NCBI GenBank assembly: GCA_002422745.1 | Contig: DITH01000053.1 | Span: forward strand, 8,553 to 15,836 | DNA: 7,284 nucleotides | Source: Alphaproteobacteria bacterium UBA6189 | Lineage (GTDB): Bacteria; Pseudomonadota; Alphaproteobacteria; Rickettsiales; UBA3002 | Direction of reading: 5' to 3' | Translations under genes and position numbers: made by a program | Shown here: in pieces, positions 1-5,673 of the stretch | How the letters are laid out: each line of letters begins with the position of its first letter | How positions within the stretch are numbered: position 1 is the first letter of the stretch | Notes under the pieces: generated by a model | What the model saw: the letters and a program-made list of their open reading frames with translations, nothing else | What the model was told of the DNA's origin: nothing | Databases searched by the model: none

Positions 1-317
1 TGCAAATGTTCATGGGCGAAAAATTCGGCCAGGATTCGGTTTGGGAACGGCATCTGGGTCGTGAAGTCGGACAGACTTATGTCGATGTGGAGGCCGTGCT
101 CGACGAGCGTAAAATCTCACTCGGCGAGGTGGTGAACCTGCAAATCGGTTCAACCGTGTTGCTCGACGTGACGCCGGAAGACCCGGTGCGTGTGAAATGC
201 GGCGGCGTGCCGCTGACCACGGCACAGGTGGGCCGCGTGGGCGATAAAATCGCCATCGCGGTGAACGAAGACATTCGCGCCTTCCGTGAATTATTGCGCG
301 AACAGGGGGCGATATAA
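1..317 (+). CDS. fliM: Flagellar motor switch protein FliM, C-terminal part (cut by the left edge)
   Basis: The visible 104 residues are the C-terminal end of FliM, a component of the flagellar C-ring (switch complex) that binds CheY-P and sets rotation direction. The segment from VDVEAVLDERKISLGEVVNL onward matches the FliM/FliN SpoA-type C-terminal domain: an acidic start, 'L..V..L..G..L.LD', then the 'VRVKCGGVPLTTAQVGRVGDKIAI' region, which is the usual '(G)VP.f.g..G..g...AI' pattern. The frame is open to position 1, so the N-terminal CheY-binding EIDQD-type segment and the middle domain lie outside. The ATG at 6 is internal, not a start. The TAA stop directly abuts the ATG of the next gene (TAAATG), so the two are probably translationally linked. 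The next two genes are flagellum-associated in Alphaproteobacteria, which supports the call. Confidence 0.88.
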   Translation, partial: QMFMGEKFGQDSVWERHLGREVGQTYVDVEAVLDERKISLGEVVNLQIGSTVLLDVTPEDPVRVKCGGVPLTTAQVGRVGDKIAIAVNEDIRAFRELLREQGAI

Positions 318-818
318 ATGGGCGGTACCGTGCTTTCGTTATTCGTGGACGGCATGATGGTCTTGCTGCTGGTCCTGACGATTGTCTATTGCTGGCGGCT
401 CAACGGTCGTATTCGCGAGTTACAGGATTCACGTTCCGAGCTGGCGCAGATTATTCGCGAGTTCGATGCATCGACCCAGCGAGCCACTGATTCCATCGCG
501 GAAATTCATACCGCCACCCGCCGCCTGAGCGAAAACATGCAACATAAGATCGACAAGGCAAATTTCCTTGCCGACGATCTGCAATACATGATCGAAAAAA
601 GCAGCAAGCTGATGGGTAAGCCCGAACCGGCGATGGACGCCCCGCGCCCCACCCCACCGCGTGCCGAGGCACGGCGTGTAGCGCCTGCAGGGGAGCCACA
701 GGCCGCCACGCCGATGGCGGCGGGCGCGGCGCTGAGCCCACGGCGCCAGCGCGCCCGGTCGCGCGCGGAGCAGGAATTGATCGACGTGCTCGGCACGAAA
801 GACGAAGCAGGCAGGTAG
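318..818 (+). CDS. DUF6468-type membrane-anchored coiled-coil protein of the flagellar cluster
   Basis: This 166-residue protein begins with a single hydrophobic segment (about residues 8-26, rich in L, V and M), followed by a long charged helical region (about 29-98, with heptad-like spacing and many E, R, D and Q) likely to form a coiled coil. An Ala/Pro-rich linker (about 104-145) follows, then a short conserved-looking tail, RAEQELIDVLGTKDE. This layout and its place between fliM and motE fit the DUF6468 family of alphaproteobacterial flagellar loci, whose exact role is not established as far as I know. The start abuts the fliM stop, with AGGGGG about 8 nt upstream. The protein is probably an inner-membrane protein with a cytoplasmic helix, though the topology is inferred. 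The high GC and codon use match its neighbours. Confidence 0.75.
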   Translation: MGGTVLSLFVDGMMVLLLVLTIVYCWRLNGRIRELQDSRSELAQIIREFDASTQRATDSIAEIHTATRRLSENMQHKIDKANFLADDLQYMIEKSSKLMGKPEPAMDAPRPTPPRAEARRVAPAGEPQAATPMAAGAALSPRRQRARSRAEQELIDVLGTKDEAGR

Positions 819-821
819 CCC

Positions 822-1613
822 ATGGTGAATAAAACATCCACGAAACGCCCCAAACGCGTGCTCCGCACGGCGCGGTTTCGCCTGCTTCCCTTAACACTGG
901 CCATGCTTTTTCTATTGCTGGTTGTGAAGCTCAACGGTGTGTATCTGCATAGCCGCGAGCTTAACGAATTACTGGCCGTGCGCGACGCTACGGCCTCGAG
1001 CGCCCCAAAGAAGGAGGCGGAAGACGGCGGCCATGGTGGCGGCGATGCGGCGGGGAAGGCACCGGACGGTGCGCAGCCGACCGTTGGCGGCGAGCCGGCG
1101 ACCTACGGCGAAGGCAAGCTGACCCTCAAGCAGGTGGAGGCGATGAAGACGAAAGACAGCCAGACCGCGTACAGCCAGACGGAGTTGGACATTTTGCAAA
1201 ACCTGACCAAGCGGCGCGAAGAGCTGGACCAGCGGGCGCGTGATCTCGAGCTTAAAGCCACGGTGCTCGACGCCACGGAAAAACGTATCAATGACAAGAT
1301 CGGTGAAATGAAATCGCTGCAGACCGAACTGGCGAAAGTCGTGGCCGAATATAAGCAGCAGCAGGATTCGGAAGTACAGAGCCTGGTGAAAATCTATGAA
1401 AGCATGAAGCCGGGCGATGCGGCGGCGATTTTCAACGAGATGGATATGCCGATATTGCTCGAGGTGATCGACCGGATGTCGGAGCGCAAAGTGGCCCCGA
1501 TTCTGGCCGGTATGAGCCCCACCCGTGCACGTGATGTCACCCAGGAATTGGCCGAGTTGCGCAAAGGTCGGCAAGGGTTAGCCGATTCGGCAAACCGCGC
1601 GACAGCACCGTAA
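822..1613 (+). CDS. motE: MotE-like flagellar protein with MgtE_N-like C-terminal domain
   Basis: This 263-residue protein has a basic N-terminus (KRPKRVLRTARFR), one membrane segment (about 21-37, LLPLTLAMLFLLLVV), a low-complexity Gly/Ala/Glu stretch (about 58-95), a coiled coil (about 122-185, e.g. LTKRREELDQRARDLELKA), and a C-terminal domain (about 187-248) carrying 'LVKIYESMKPGDAAAIFNEM' and 'LLEVIDRMSERKVAPILAGM'. The last two match the MgtE N-terminal/FliG-like helical repeat found in MotE. In Sinorhizobium, MotE is a periplasmic chaperone for the motility protein MotC; whether this orthologue does the same is inference. The gene starts 3 nt after the preceding stop and ends the operon. 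It is often misannotated as a magnesium transporter because of the MgtE_N domain, but it lacks the CBS and transport domains. Confidence 0.8.
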   Translation: MVNKTSTKRPKRVLRTARFRLLPLTLAMLFLLLVVKLNGVYLHSRELNELLAVRDATASSAPKKEAEDGGHGGGDAAGKAPDGAQPTVGGEPATYGEGKLTLKQVEAMKTKDSQTAYSQTELDILQNLTKRREELDQRARDLELKATVLDATEKRINDKIGEMKSLQTELAKVVAEYKQQQDSEVQSLVKIYESMKPGDAAAIFNEMDMPILLEVIDRMSERKVAPILAGMSPTRARDVTQELAELRKGRQGLADSANRATAP

Positions 1614-1646
1614 ACCAGACGCTTGCCTAGCGCCCAGCCAATAAAA

Positions 1647-1678
1647 AAGGGCTGACCCATGCTGTTGGGCCAGCCCTT
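1647..1678 (-). terminator. Rho-independent terminator for the lipoprotein gene, possibly bidirectional
   Basis: A 12-bp stem (AAGGGCTGACCC at 1647-1658 against GGGCCAGCCCTT at 1667-1678) has one A-C mismatch and an 8-nt loop. Read on the minus strand the hairpin is followed by TTTTTTAT, a good T-tract, and it lies 20 nt past the lipoprotein stop. On the plus strand it lies 33 nt past the motE stop but is followed only by AAAATTAA, so termination in that direction is likely weaker. Confidence 0.8.
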
Positions 1679-1698
1679 AAAATTAACGCGTCAGGACG

Positions 1699-2742
1699 CT
1701 ATTTTTTGATGCTGCTGAGCAGGCGATCGTTCGCCTTTGTCAGCACGTCAGCAGCATAGTTCATGTATTTCTGCGGGTCCGCTTTCACGATGTAATCGCG
1801 CGAGCGGTTGGTGCCTTGGCCCATAAAAATACTGGCCACATTGGTCACTTCCTGAACCGCAACGTCCGCATCCGAGGTGTCGTTGATGACTTCACCAAAC
1901 GACTGGCCCGATTCCACAGGCTGGCCAAGCGCAAAGACCGCCGTGCCATTGGTGAAGCTGTCGCTGCCGCCGGAAATGATTTTAACCGAACCCTGCGTTA
2001 CGGCCAGATTCTGGCCTACTACGACCGAAGCGGAGGAGATGCCCGCATGGCCACCGGCCGCAGCGAAATCCACCACATAAGTAGCACTCACCACCGCCAC
2101 TTTGCTTTCCTCGGCGAAGCTTGCCGCCTTCATGTCGCCACGCACGCTCATAGTGTTTTGAATGCCCGACAGAAAACCGGTTCCTGTTTGCTCCTTGGGA
2201 ATGTCATTCGCAAAGGAAATGCCCTCGCTGCCGAATGCGGCAGGCTGGTAGAACACGGTTTTACCGTAGGAGGACAGGAAGCCCGAACTATCGGTTTCCA
2301 TGGGGTACTTGTCTTTCGACATGTTGGCGTAGTCGTCCGACGAGGTGAACTGTGAGCGGTTCACCACATTGAAGCCTTTGGCCTGTAGCTTGCCCACAAA
2401 ATCCCGGTATGCAGCTTCGGTGACCGCTTGCATCTCAGCGCTGCTCACGCCTTCCAGTTTCACGTTGCCTTTCGCGTTTCCGCCCATGGCGCGCTTCATG
2501 AACGTGCCTTTGGCCTGATTGACCTGTTTGCCGGATTCCACAAATCCAACTTTGAACGAGCCGATGACGACGTCGTTCACGTTTTTCACCGCCGATTCGC
2601 CGGTAACGCTCACGTCACTCGCGTCGGTCAGGCCGAAGACGTTGTCGCTGTTAGCGCTGCGTGTGACCACGCCGTCGCTGCTGCTTACGCCGCATCCGGA
2701 TAGGAACGCGATGAGAGGAAGGCAAACCAAGATTTTCTTCAT
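1699..2742 (-). CDS. Secreted lipoprotein of unknown function
   Basis: This 347-residue protein begins MKKILVCLPLIAFLSGCGVS: a lysine-rich n-region, a hydrophobic core and a lipobox LSGC with the lipidated cysteine at 17. Residue 18 is Gly rather than Asp, so outer-membrane sorting is expected. The mature part has no further membrane segment and is rich in S, G, V and A, alternating strand-like (VVIGSFKVGFVESG, TYVVDFAAAGG) and helix-like stretches (AEMQAVTEAAYRDFVGKLQ). From memory, unnamed proteobacterial secreted proteins share the pattern 'strand - YxDFVxxLxxxGxxVV - YVVDFA', but I cannot name a family. The start is supported by AGGGA 9 nt upstream. The gene is convergent with the flagellar operon and shares the intervening hairpin. 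No partner gene is visible. Calling it lipoprotein is safe; any function would be a guess. Confidence 0.85.
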   Translation of the reverse strand: MKKILVCLPLIAFLSGCGVSSSDGVVTRSANSDNVFGLTDASDVSVTGESAVKNVNDVVIGSFKVGFVESGKQVNQAKGTFMKRAMGGNAKGNVKLEGVSSAEMQAVTEAAYRDFVGKLQAKGFNVVNRSQFTSSDDYANMSKDKYPMETDSSGFLSSYGKTVFYQPAAFGSEGISFANDIPKEQTGTGFLSGIQNTMSVRGDMKAASFAEESKVAVVSATYVVDFAAAGGHAGISSASVVVGQNLAVTQGSVKIISGGSDSFTNGTAVFALGQPVESGQSFGEVINDTSDADVAVQEVTNVASIFMGQGTNRSRDYIVKADPQKYMNYAADVLTKANDRLLSSIKK

Positions 2743-2811
2743 GTTAAAATTCCCTAGTGATGAAACAAAAGTTCGATAGTGGCCGTGGCAACTAAAGAGG
2801 GTTTTTGTTAA

Positions 2812-2997
2812 ATGACAGGGGCGGTCAGGGCCAGCATTTTCTATATATATTTGATAGGTGTATTGGTGCTCCCCCTAGGACTTAACTCGAACCGGGTTGA
2901 ACAATTACAGATGGTTATAAGAGACTGGGTGGAGATTTACAAGTCCCCGCCGCAACTGGATGGAAAGACATTTGAATGGATGCCAGCATCAGGGTGA
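2812..2997 (+). CDS. Doubtful small ORF with one possible membrane segment
   Basis: This is a 61-codon ORF with ATG at 2812 and a GAGG about 11 nt upstream, a loose fit to a ribosome binding site. The product would carry one hydrophobic stretch (about residues 8-24, ASIFYIYLIGVLVLPLG) and a polar tail. I recognise no family. The tRNA-like sequence at 2864-2912 falls inside it, so the reading frame may be accidental across an old attachment site. It is listed because nothing else occupies this strand here and the start context is not impossible. Confidence 0.25.
   Translation: MTGAVRASIFYIYLIGVLVLPLGLNSNRVEQLQMVIRDWVEIYKSPPQLDGKTFEWMPASG
2864..2912 (-). repeat. Degenerate tRNA-Leu-like 3' end, possible older attachment site
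   Basis: The plus strand reads TGGTGCTCCC (2864-2873), TCGAACCGG (2887-2895) and ACAGAT (2907-2912). The same three blocks occur in the same order in the tRNA-Leu fragment at 4125-4173. The first and last blocks are exactly 43 nt apart in both copies, while the middle block (T-arm) is displaced by 5 nt. The displacement breaks T-stem pairing, so this is not a functional tRNA. I infer a decayed attachment-site duplicate bounding an older insertion; chance similarity to a generic T-arm cannot be fully excluded. Confidence 0.4.
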
Positions 2998-3015
2998 ATC
3001 AGATTAACTCCTTAT

Positions 3016-3441
3016 CTAGATCGCAATCATAAACTGATTTTGCGCTTTTACGTCACGATGCATAGCATATATCCCCATAGCTGCAAAAAGCCATGATATG
3101 AACGGTAGAACTGCCATCAGTATGAAAATTACTACCGCGAGCATCCATGGGCGACGCATGCATATCGGCATAAGCCGGGTTGCTAGCAATATGCGCATAA
3201 GAAAATTCCAGGCCCAACCTAGGCTGCGTAATAAAAACGGGACTGCGTGGGTGCGCAGTTCCTCCGTAGGGGTAGGAGTGCCGGGAGGCGTGGGGCGCGT
3301 GTAAAGATAAGTAATTATTGCAGCAATTACGGCAAATGGAATAGTAGCTGCAATTGCGTCACCACCACCAGCAATACCAAAACCAGAACCAATTGCTGCG
3401 CCTATGAATGCTGCAAATATGATTTTTTGACCTCTGCTCAT
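3016..3441 (-). CDS. Small membrane protein of unknown function
   Basis: This 141-residue protein has three likely membrane segments: about 7-24 (a Gly-rich IIFAAFIGAAIGSGFGIAG), about 28-47 (AIAATIPFAVIAAIITYLYT) and about 100-122 (MLAVVIFILMAVLPFISWLF). A Pro/Thr-rich linker (RPTPPGTPTPTEE, about 49-61) and a Trp-containing amphipathic stretch (about 68-95) separate the second and third. The closely spaced glycines at the N-terminus resemble packing motifs of small oligomeric membrane proteins. I recognise no family. The ATG overlaps the upstream stop codon by one base (TAATG) and AGAGGA sits 5 nt before it, so it is very likely translationally coupled to the 122-residue gene before it, and the two products probably work together. 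Confidence 0.65.
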   Translation of the reverse strand: MSRGQKIIFAAFIGAAIGSGFGIAGGGDAIAATIPFAVIAAIITYLYTRPTPPGTPTPTEELRTHAVPFLLRSLGWAWNFLMRILLATRLMPICMRRPWMLAVVIFILMAVLPFISWLFAAMGIYAMHRDVKAQNQFMIAI

Positions 3442-3809
3442 TATAATCCTCTTTTGACTACCCCTAAATCTTTTCGCATGGCCTCTTTTAATTCTATCAT
3501 TGCTTGGGGTCTGTCAGGGTGCACGCCATCATTAATTGGGTTGGTTTCTCTTATCCTAATGCACGCTTGAATTACAGACTTAGAGCCAACAAGCTCTACT
3601 CTGTTGTGCCAATGCCCAACATGGATGGCAGATTTCTCACACCGCTTAATTTCTGAATCATACATGGCATCTAAAAATCCAATATATGCCTCCTTCTTTT
3701 CCTGAAAGTTGCGTTTTGCAATATCAGCACGCCGAGAAAGCCATGCCTGCACTAATGCATTAACTAGAGCGCCAAGTCCAAAAGCGGAGATAAATTGGAT
3801 AATTGTCAT
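3441..3809 (-). CDS. Small membrane-anchored protein of unknown function
   Basis: This 122-residue protein starts with a membrane segment (about 3-22, IIQFISAFGLGALVNALVQAW), then a basic charged helix (RRADIAKRNFQEKKEAYIGFL) and a soluble domain with 'HVGHWHNRVELVGSKSVIQA' and a C-terminal 'MIELKEAMRKDLGV'. From memory, unnamed single-pass proteins with 'FQEKKEAYxxxLxA...HWxxRxELxxxxxV...MRxDLG' recur in diverse proteobacteria and often in variable regions; I know of no assigned function. The start at 3809 is preferred because it precedes the hydrophobic segment directly; an upstream TTG at 3842 would add eleven polar residues with no good binding site. The ribosome binding site for 3809 is weak (GAG about 7 nt upstream). 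It is the first gene of a two-gene unit and is divergent from the pseudogene at 3855. Confidence 0.68.
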   Translation of the reverse strand: MTIIQFISAFGLGALVNALVQAWLSRRADIAKRNFQEKKEAYIGFLDAMYDSEIKRCEKSAIHVGHWHNRVELVGSKSVIQACIRIRETNPINDGVHPDRPQAMIELKEAMRKDLGVVKRGL

Positions 3810-3854
3810 GTTATACTCATAAGCTAAACACCTAAAAAACAAAAGGAGTATTGC

Positions 3855-4003
3855 ATGATAACTGCATCACCCCATACCGCCAATATGTGGATCAACTTGA
3901 TCTTACCGAGCAGCAGTAGATTGAATTAATGAATGCAGTATGGACGACTTTGGAGAATTATTTCGACTTGCAGCTAGGCTTAAATCAGTTGCCGCTCAAA
4001 TAG
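3855..4003 (+). pseudogene. Broken small phage/mobile-element gene (frameshift and in-frame TAG)
   Basis: A strong ribosome binding site (AAAAGGAG ending at 3848, 6 nt before ATG 3855) precedes an ORF that gives only 24 codons in the ATG frame. In another frame, coding-like sequence reads YRQYVDQLDLTEQQ (codons 3875-3916), then TAG at 3917, then IELMNAVWTTLENYFDLQLG and a stop at 4001. This resembles a small protein family I recall from alphaproteobacterial phages and islands, with the pattern 'YxxYxxxLxLTxxQKxELxxxxWxxxxxFVDxxFG'. The TAG sits where that pattern has lysine, so one AAG-to-TAG change would explain it. About one lost base between 3870 and 3876 would explain the frame change. 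Function of the intact family is unknown to me. Confidence 0.5.
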
Positions 4004-4124
4004 CGCACGCCCCACAATACCAACGCGGAACTAGAACCGGAGCTCTAAGAAAACAGCCATCATCCAAGCCGCAGTTTCTGCTGTAAAAATTGTGCGAACA
4101 ATAAAAGGCAGGTTTTTCAAAAGA

Positions 4125-4181
4125 TGGTGCTCCCGGCCGGAATCGAACCGGCACTCGGTTACCCGAAACAGATTTTAAGTC
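4125..4181 (-). other. tRNA-Leu(UAA) 3' fragment, attachment site at the end of the integrated element
   Basis: On the minus strand this reads from the anticodon loop (CTTAAAA, anticodon TAA) through a class II variable arm (TCGG-GTAA-CCGA), a perfect T-arm (GCCGG, TTCGATT, CCGGC), the 3' acceptor strand CGGGAGC, discriminator A and CCA. The 5' half is missing: the bases before the loop do not form an anticodon stem with TCTGT, and no GCTCCCG acceptor partner exists nearby. Similarity therefore stops at about tRNA position 30, where strand exchange for anticodon-loop sites takes place. With the integrase gene next to it, this is the displaced tRNA 3' end at the far end of an insertion. It is not a working tRNA. 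Confidence 0.8.
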
Positions 4182-4320
4182 GGATAAAATGATTTTTCCA
4201 CACATTCCTACCAACACCTATAGAACCATCCAAGTGACTACATATAAAGGCTTTTTTGCAAATTCTTTGCCTTGCCCCATCACTACTGCATTCTATCAAA
4301 TACTATCGTTTTCTACCCTT
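4182..4320. other. Noncoding end of the element between attachment site and integrase repeats
   Basis: I see no credible gene here. The stretch is AT-rich and contains one small inverted repeat, GCAAA-TTC-TTTGC (4258-4270), without a T-tract that would make it a terminator. Its position between the crossover site and the integrase gene makes it a place where integrase, excisionase or IHF could bind, but I cannot point to a convincing consensus. Confidence 0.4.
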
Positions 4321-4353
4321 CGTGATGTTCCGGTGATGTTTCGGTGATGTTTC
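4321..4353. repeat. Three tandem 11-bp repeats at the integrase 3' end, candidate arm-type sites
   Basis: Three direct units follow without a gap: CGTGATGTTCC (4321-4331), GGTGATGTTTC (4332-4342) and GGTGATGTTTC (4343-4353). The second and third are identical; the first differs at two positions. The last unit runs into the integrase stop codon. An inverted copy of the core, ACATCACG, lies at 4371-4378 inside the integrase gene. Tandem short repeats about 150-180 bp from a tRNA attachment core are typical of arm-type binding sites of tyrosine integrases; that role is inferred. Confidence 0.6.
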
Positions 4354-5653
4354 ATTTCGCATTATTTTTGACATCACGAATATCAATAATTTTGGCTGAT
4401 CCGCTAGACATTGATTGAATCGCTTCGCTGACCTTAGCAACATTTCGTTGCTTCACTTCATTGGCGAGATGTTCGTAGCGTTTTGTGGTTTGGTATGTTT
4501 TGTGATTCAACTGCTGACCAACATCAGCAAGGCTCAATCCGCTTGCTAATGCAAACGCAGCCCATGAGTGCCGAAGATCATGCGGTTTGATGTCTTTAAT
4601 CTTAGCTTGTTTTAGAACCTCTTTCCAAATCAAGGATGGAGTCCCCATATTTTCCCGATATCGACCTGGTAAGCCATACTTGCCTGGAAACAAATAGGGG
4701 TTATCCTCTGAGCGAGGTAAACTGACCAGAAACTCAACAATTTGCATAGCCTCTGGCGGCAGCGATATTGCTGGTTCATCGTTCTTCGTATATTCAGGAC
4801 GTAGAAGCATTCGTTCAAAATCTACCTCGGAAATCTTTGCATCACGCCATTCTGCTCCGCGTGCTCCTGTGAATATCATCAGCTTGAAATAGCAAGCTGC
4901 ACGTACACGATGCAGCGATCTCTCTCTGGTTTTATCTTCGCAGTTCGCCATATTTTCAGAAATCATCGTGTCCAGCACCTTCATAAGGCGCTTCAGTTCA
5001 TCATCACTAAGATATCGTTCTCGACGTTGTTCCTTAAACTTGAAAACCCCTCTGCATGGGTTGCTATTTAATGGGCGTATTTCCCAAGGCCTTTCGCATA
5101 GGCTAAAGATTTTTGAGAGGCTTGCGCGACTACGGTTCGCATCAGTTGGACCAATATCTTTTCGACTCAGCATGAATTGGTGAATATCTTTGGCCGTGAT
5201 GTCTTCGACAAATATATTTTTGAAGTAGGGTACAATCACTCTTTCCCCTCGATACTGAACGCTTGTCAGAGTCCTCGGCTTGTTTTTAATTTTTACATGT
5301 TCCTCAATATATCGCTCCCATATTTCTGCGAATGTGTGCTTATCTTTTCTTTGCCGTTCATCAGACGCTGGATCTATTCCGCCGATTACTTGCGCCATAA
5401 GCGCTTTAGCTTTTTCTCTTGCTTGCTCAGGCGTGAATTTTTGCGTCGATCCTATCGTTACCCGTTGGGGCTTATAGGCTCTGCCTTTACCCATTCGATA
5501 ATCAAACACATAGGTCAAAGTGCCTGTCGGTCGCACAAGCACACGCAATCCTGTAACGTCTGTATCCGTCACATAATAAACCTTGTCCTTCGGCGTGATC
5601 GACTCGATTACCTTACGACTCAGTTTGACCTTCTTGCTGTAGTCATCACTCAT
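4352..5653 (-). CDS. Tyrosine recombinase (phage/island integrase)
   Basis: This 433-residue integrase catalyses site-specific insertion and excision of the element at the tRNA gene. Domains in order: an N-terminal arm-DNA-binding, DUF4102-like domain (about 5-90, with 'VTDTDVTGLRVLVRPTG', 'YVFDYRMGKGRAYKPQRVTI' and 'TPEQAREKA'), a SAM-like core-binding domain (about 106-200), and the catalytic domain (about 213-400). Catalytic residues are all visible: Arg265 in FTGARGAEW, Lys290 in EYTKND, His358 and Arg361 in KPHDLRHSW, His384 in LNHKTYQ, and the nucleophile Tyr393 in TKRYEHLA. Length and layout are normal for island/prophage integrases, and nothing suggests inactivation. The start has only a weak binding site (TGGA about 12 nt upstream), and the gene follows the ATPase stop by 20 nt, so it may be co-transcribed. 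It reads toward the attachment site at 4125-4181. Confidence 0.93.
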   Translation of the reverse strand: MSDDYSKKVKLSRKVIESITPKDKVYYVTDTDVTGLRVLVRPTGTLTYVFDYRMGKGRAYKPQRVTIGSTQKFTPEQAREKAKALMAQVIGGIDPASDERQRKDKHTFAEIWERYIEEHVKIKNKPRTLTSVQYRGERVIVPYFKNIFVEDITAKDIHQFMLSRKDIGPTDANRSRASLSKIFSLCERPWEIRPLNSNPCRGVFKFKEQRRERYLSDDELKRLMKVLDTMISENMANCEDKTRERSLHRVRAACYFKLMIFTGARGAEWRDAKISEVDFERMLLRPEYTKNDEPAISLPPEAMQIVEFLVSLPRSEDNPYLFPGKYGLPGRYRENMGTPSLIWKEVLKQAKIKDIKPHDLRHSWAAFALASGLSLADVGQQLNHKTYQTTKRYEHLANEVKQRNVAKVSEAIQSMSSGSAKIIDIRDVKNNAK

Positions 5654-5673
5654 AATCGCTCAATTCCATTGGT

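Larger units (their letters stand above)
2864..4124. mobile_element. Possible remnant of an older integrated element
   Basis: This stretch lies between two tRNA-Leu-like 3' ends in the same orientation. It is AT-richer than the flagellar and lipoprotein genes and holds small genes of unknown function plus a broken phage-type gene. I read this as the residue of an earlier insertion at the same tRNA gene, now lacking a recognisable integrase. The left boundary depends on the degenerate repeat at 2864-2912 and is uncertain. The alternative is ordinary chromosomal sequence downstream of the original tRNA gene that gained a phage fragment. Confidence 0.35.

Noticed and set aside
451..934. Long minus-strand ORFs opposite the DUF6468 and motE genes
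   Set aside because: High GC keeps antisense frames open; the products are Arg/Ala/Ser-rich without motifs and oppose a coherent operon.
1816..2355. Plus-strand 179-codon ORF opposite the lipoprotein
   Set aside because: It is an antisense shadow of a gene with a clear signal peptide; its His/Arg-rich composition is typical of reverse-complement translation.
2743..2811. Promoter for the lipoprotein gene
   Set aside because: TTGCCA-17-TTGTTT on the minus strand has proper spacing but a poor -10 element; not strong enough to report.
3840..3842. TTG as start of the 122-residue membrane protein
   Set aside because: It adds eleven polar residues ahead of the membrane segment with no good binding site; ATG at 3807-3809 is the better start.
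3996..4217. Minus-strand 73-codon ORF
   Set aside because: Its central part (VSGNRVPVRFRPGAPS) is simply the translation of the tRNA-Leu 3' fragment, a classic false ORF.
4258..4270. GCAAA-TTC-TTTGC hairpin as a terminator for the integrase gene
   Set aside because: The stem is only 5 bp, AT-rich, and no T-run follows it in the direction of integrase transcription.
4294..4306. IHF-like site (TATCAA followed by TAT)
   Set aside because: It has two mismatches in the conserved part of the consensus, too weak to call in AT-rich DNA.
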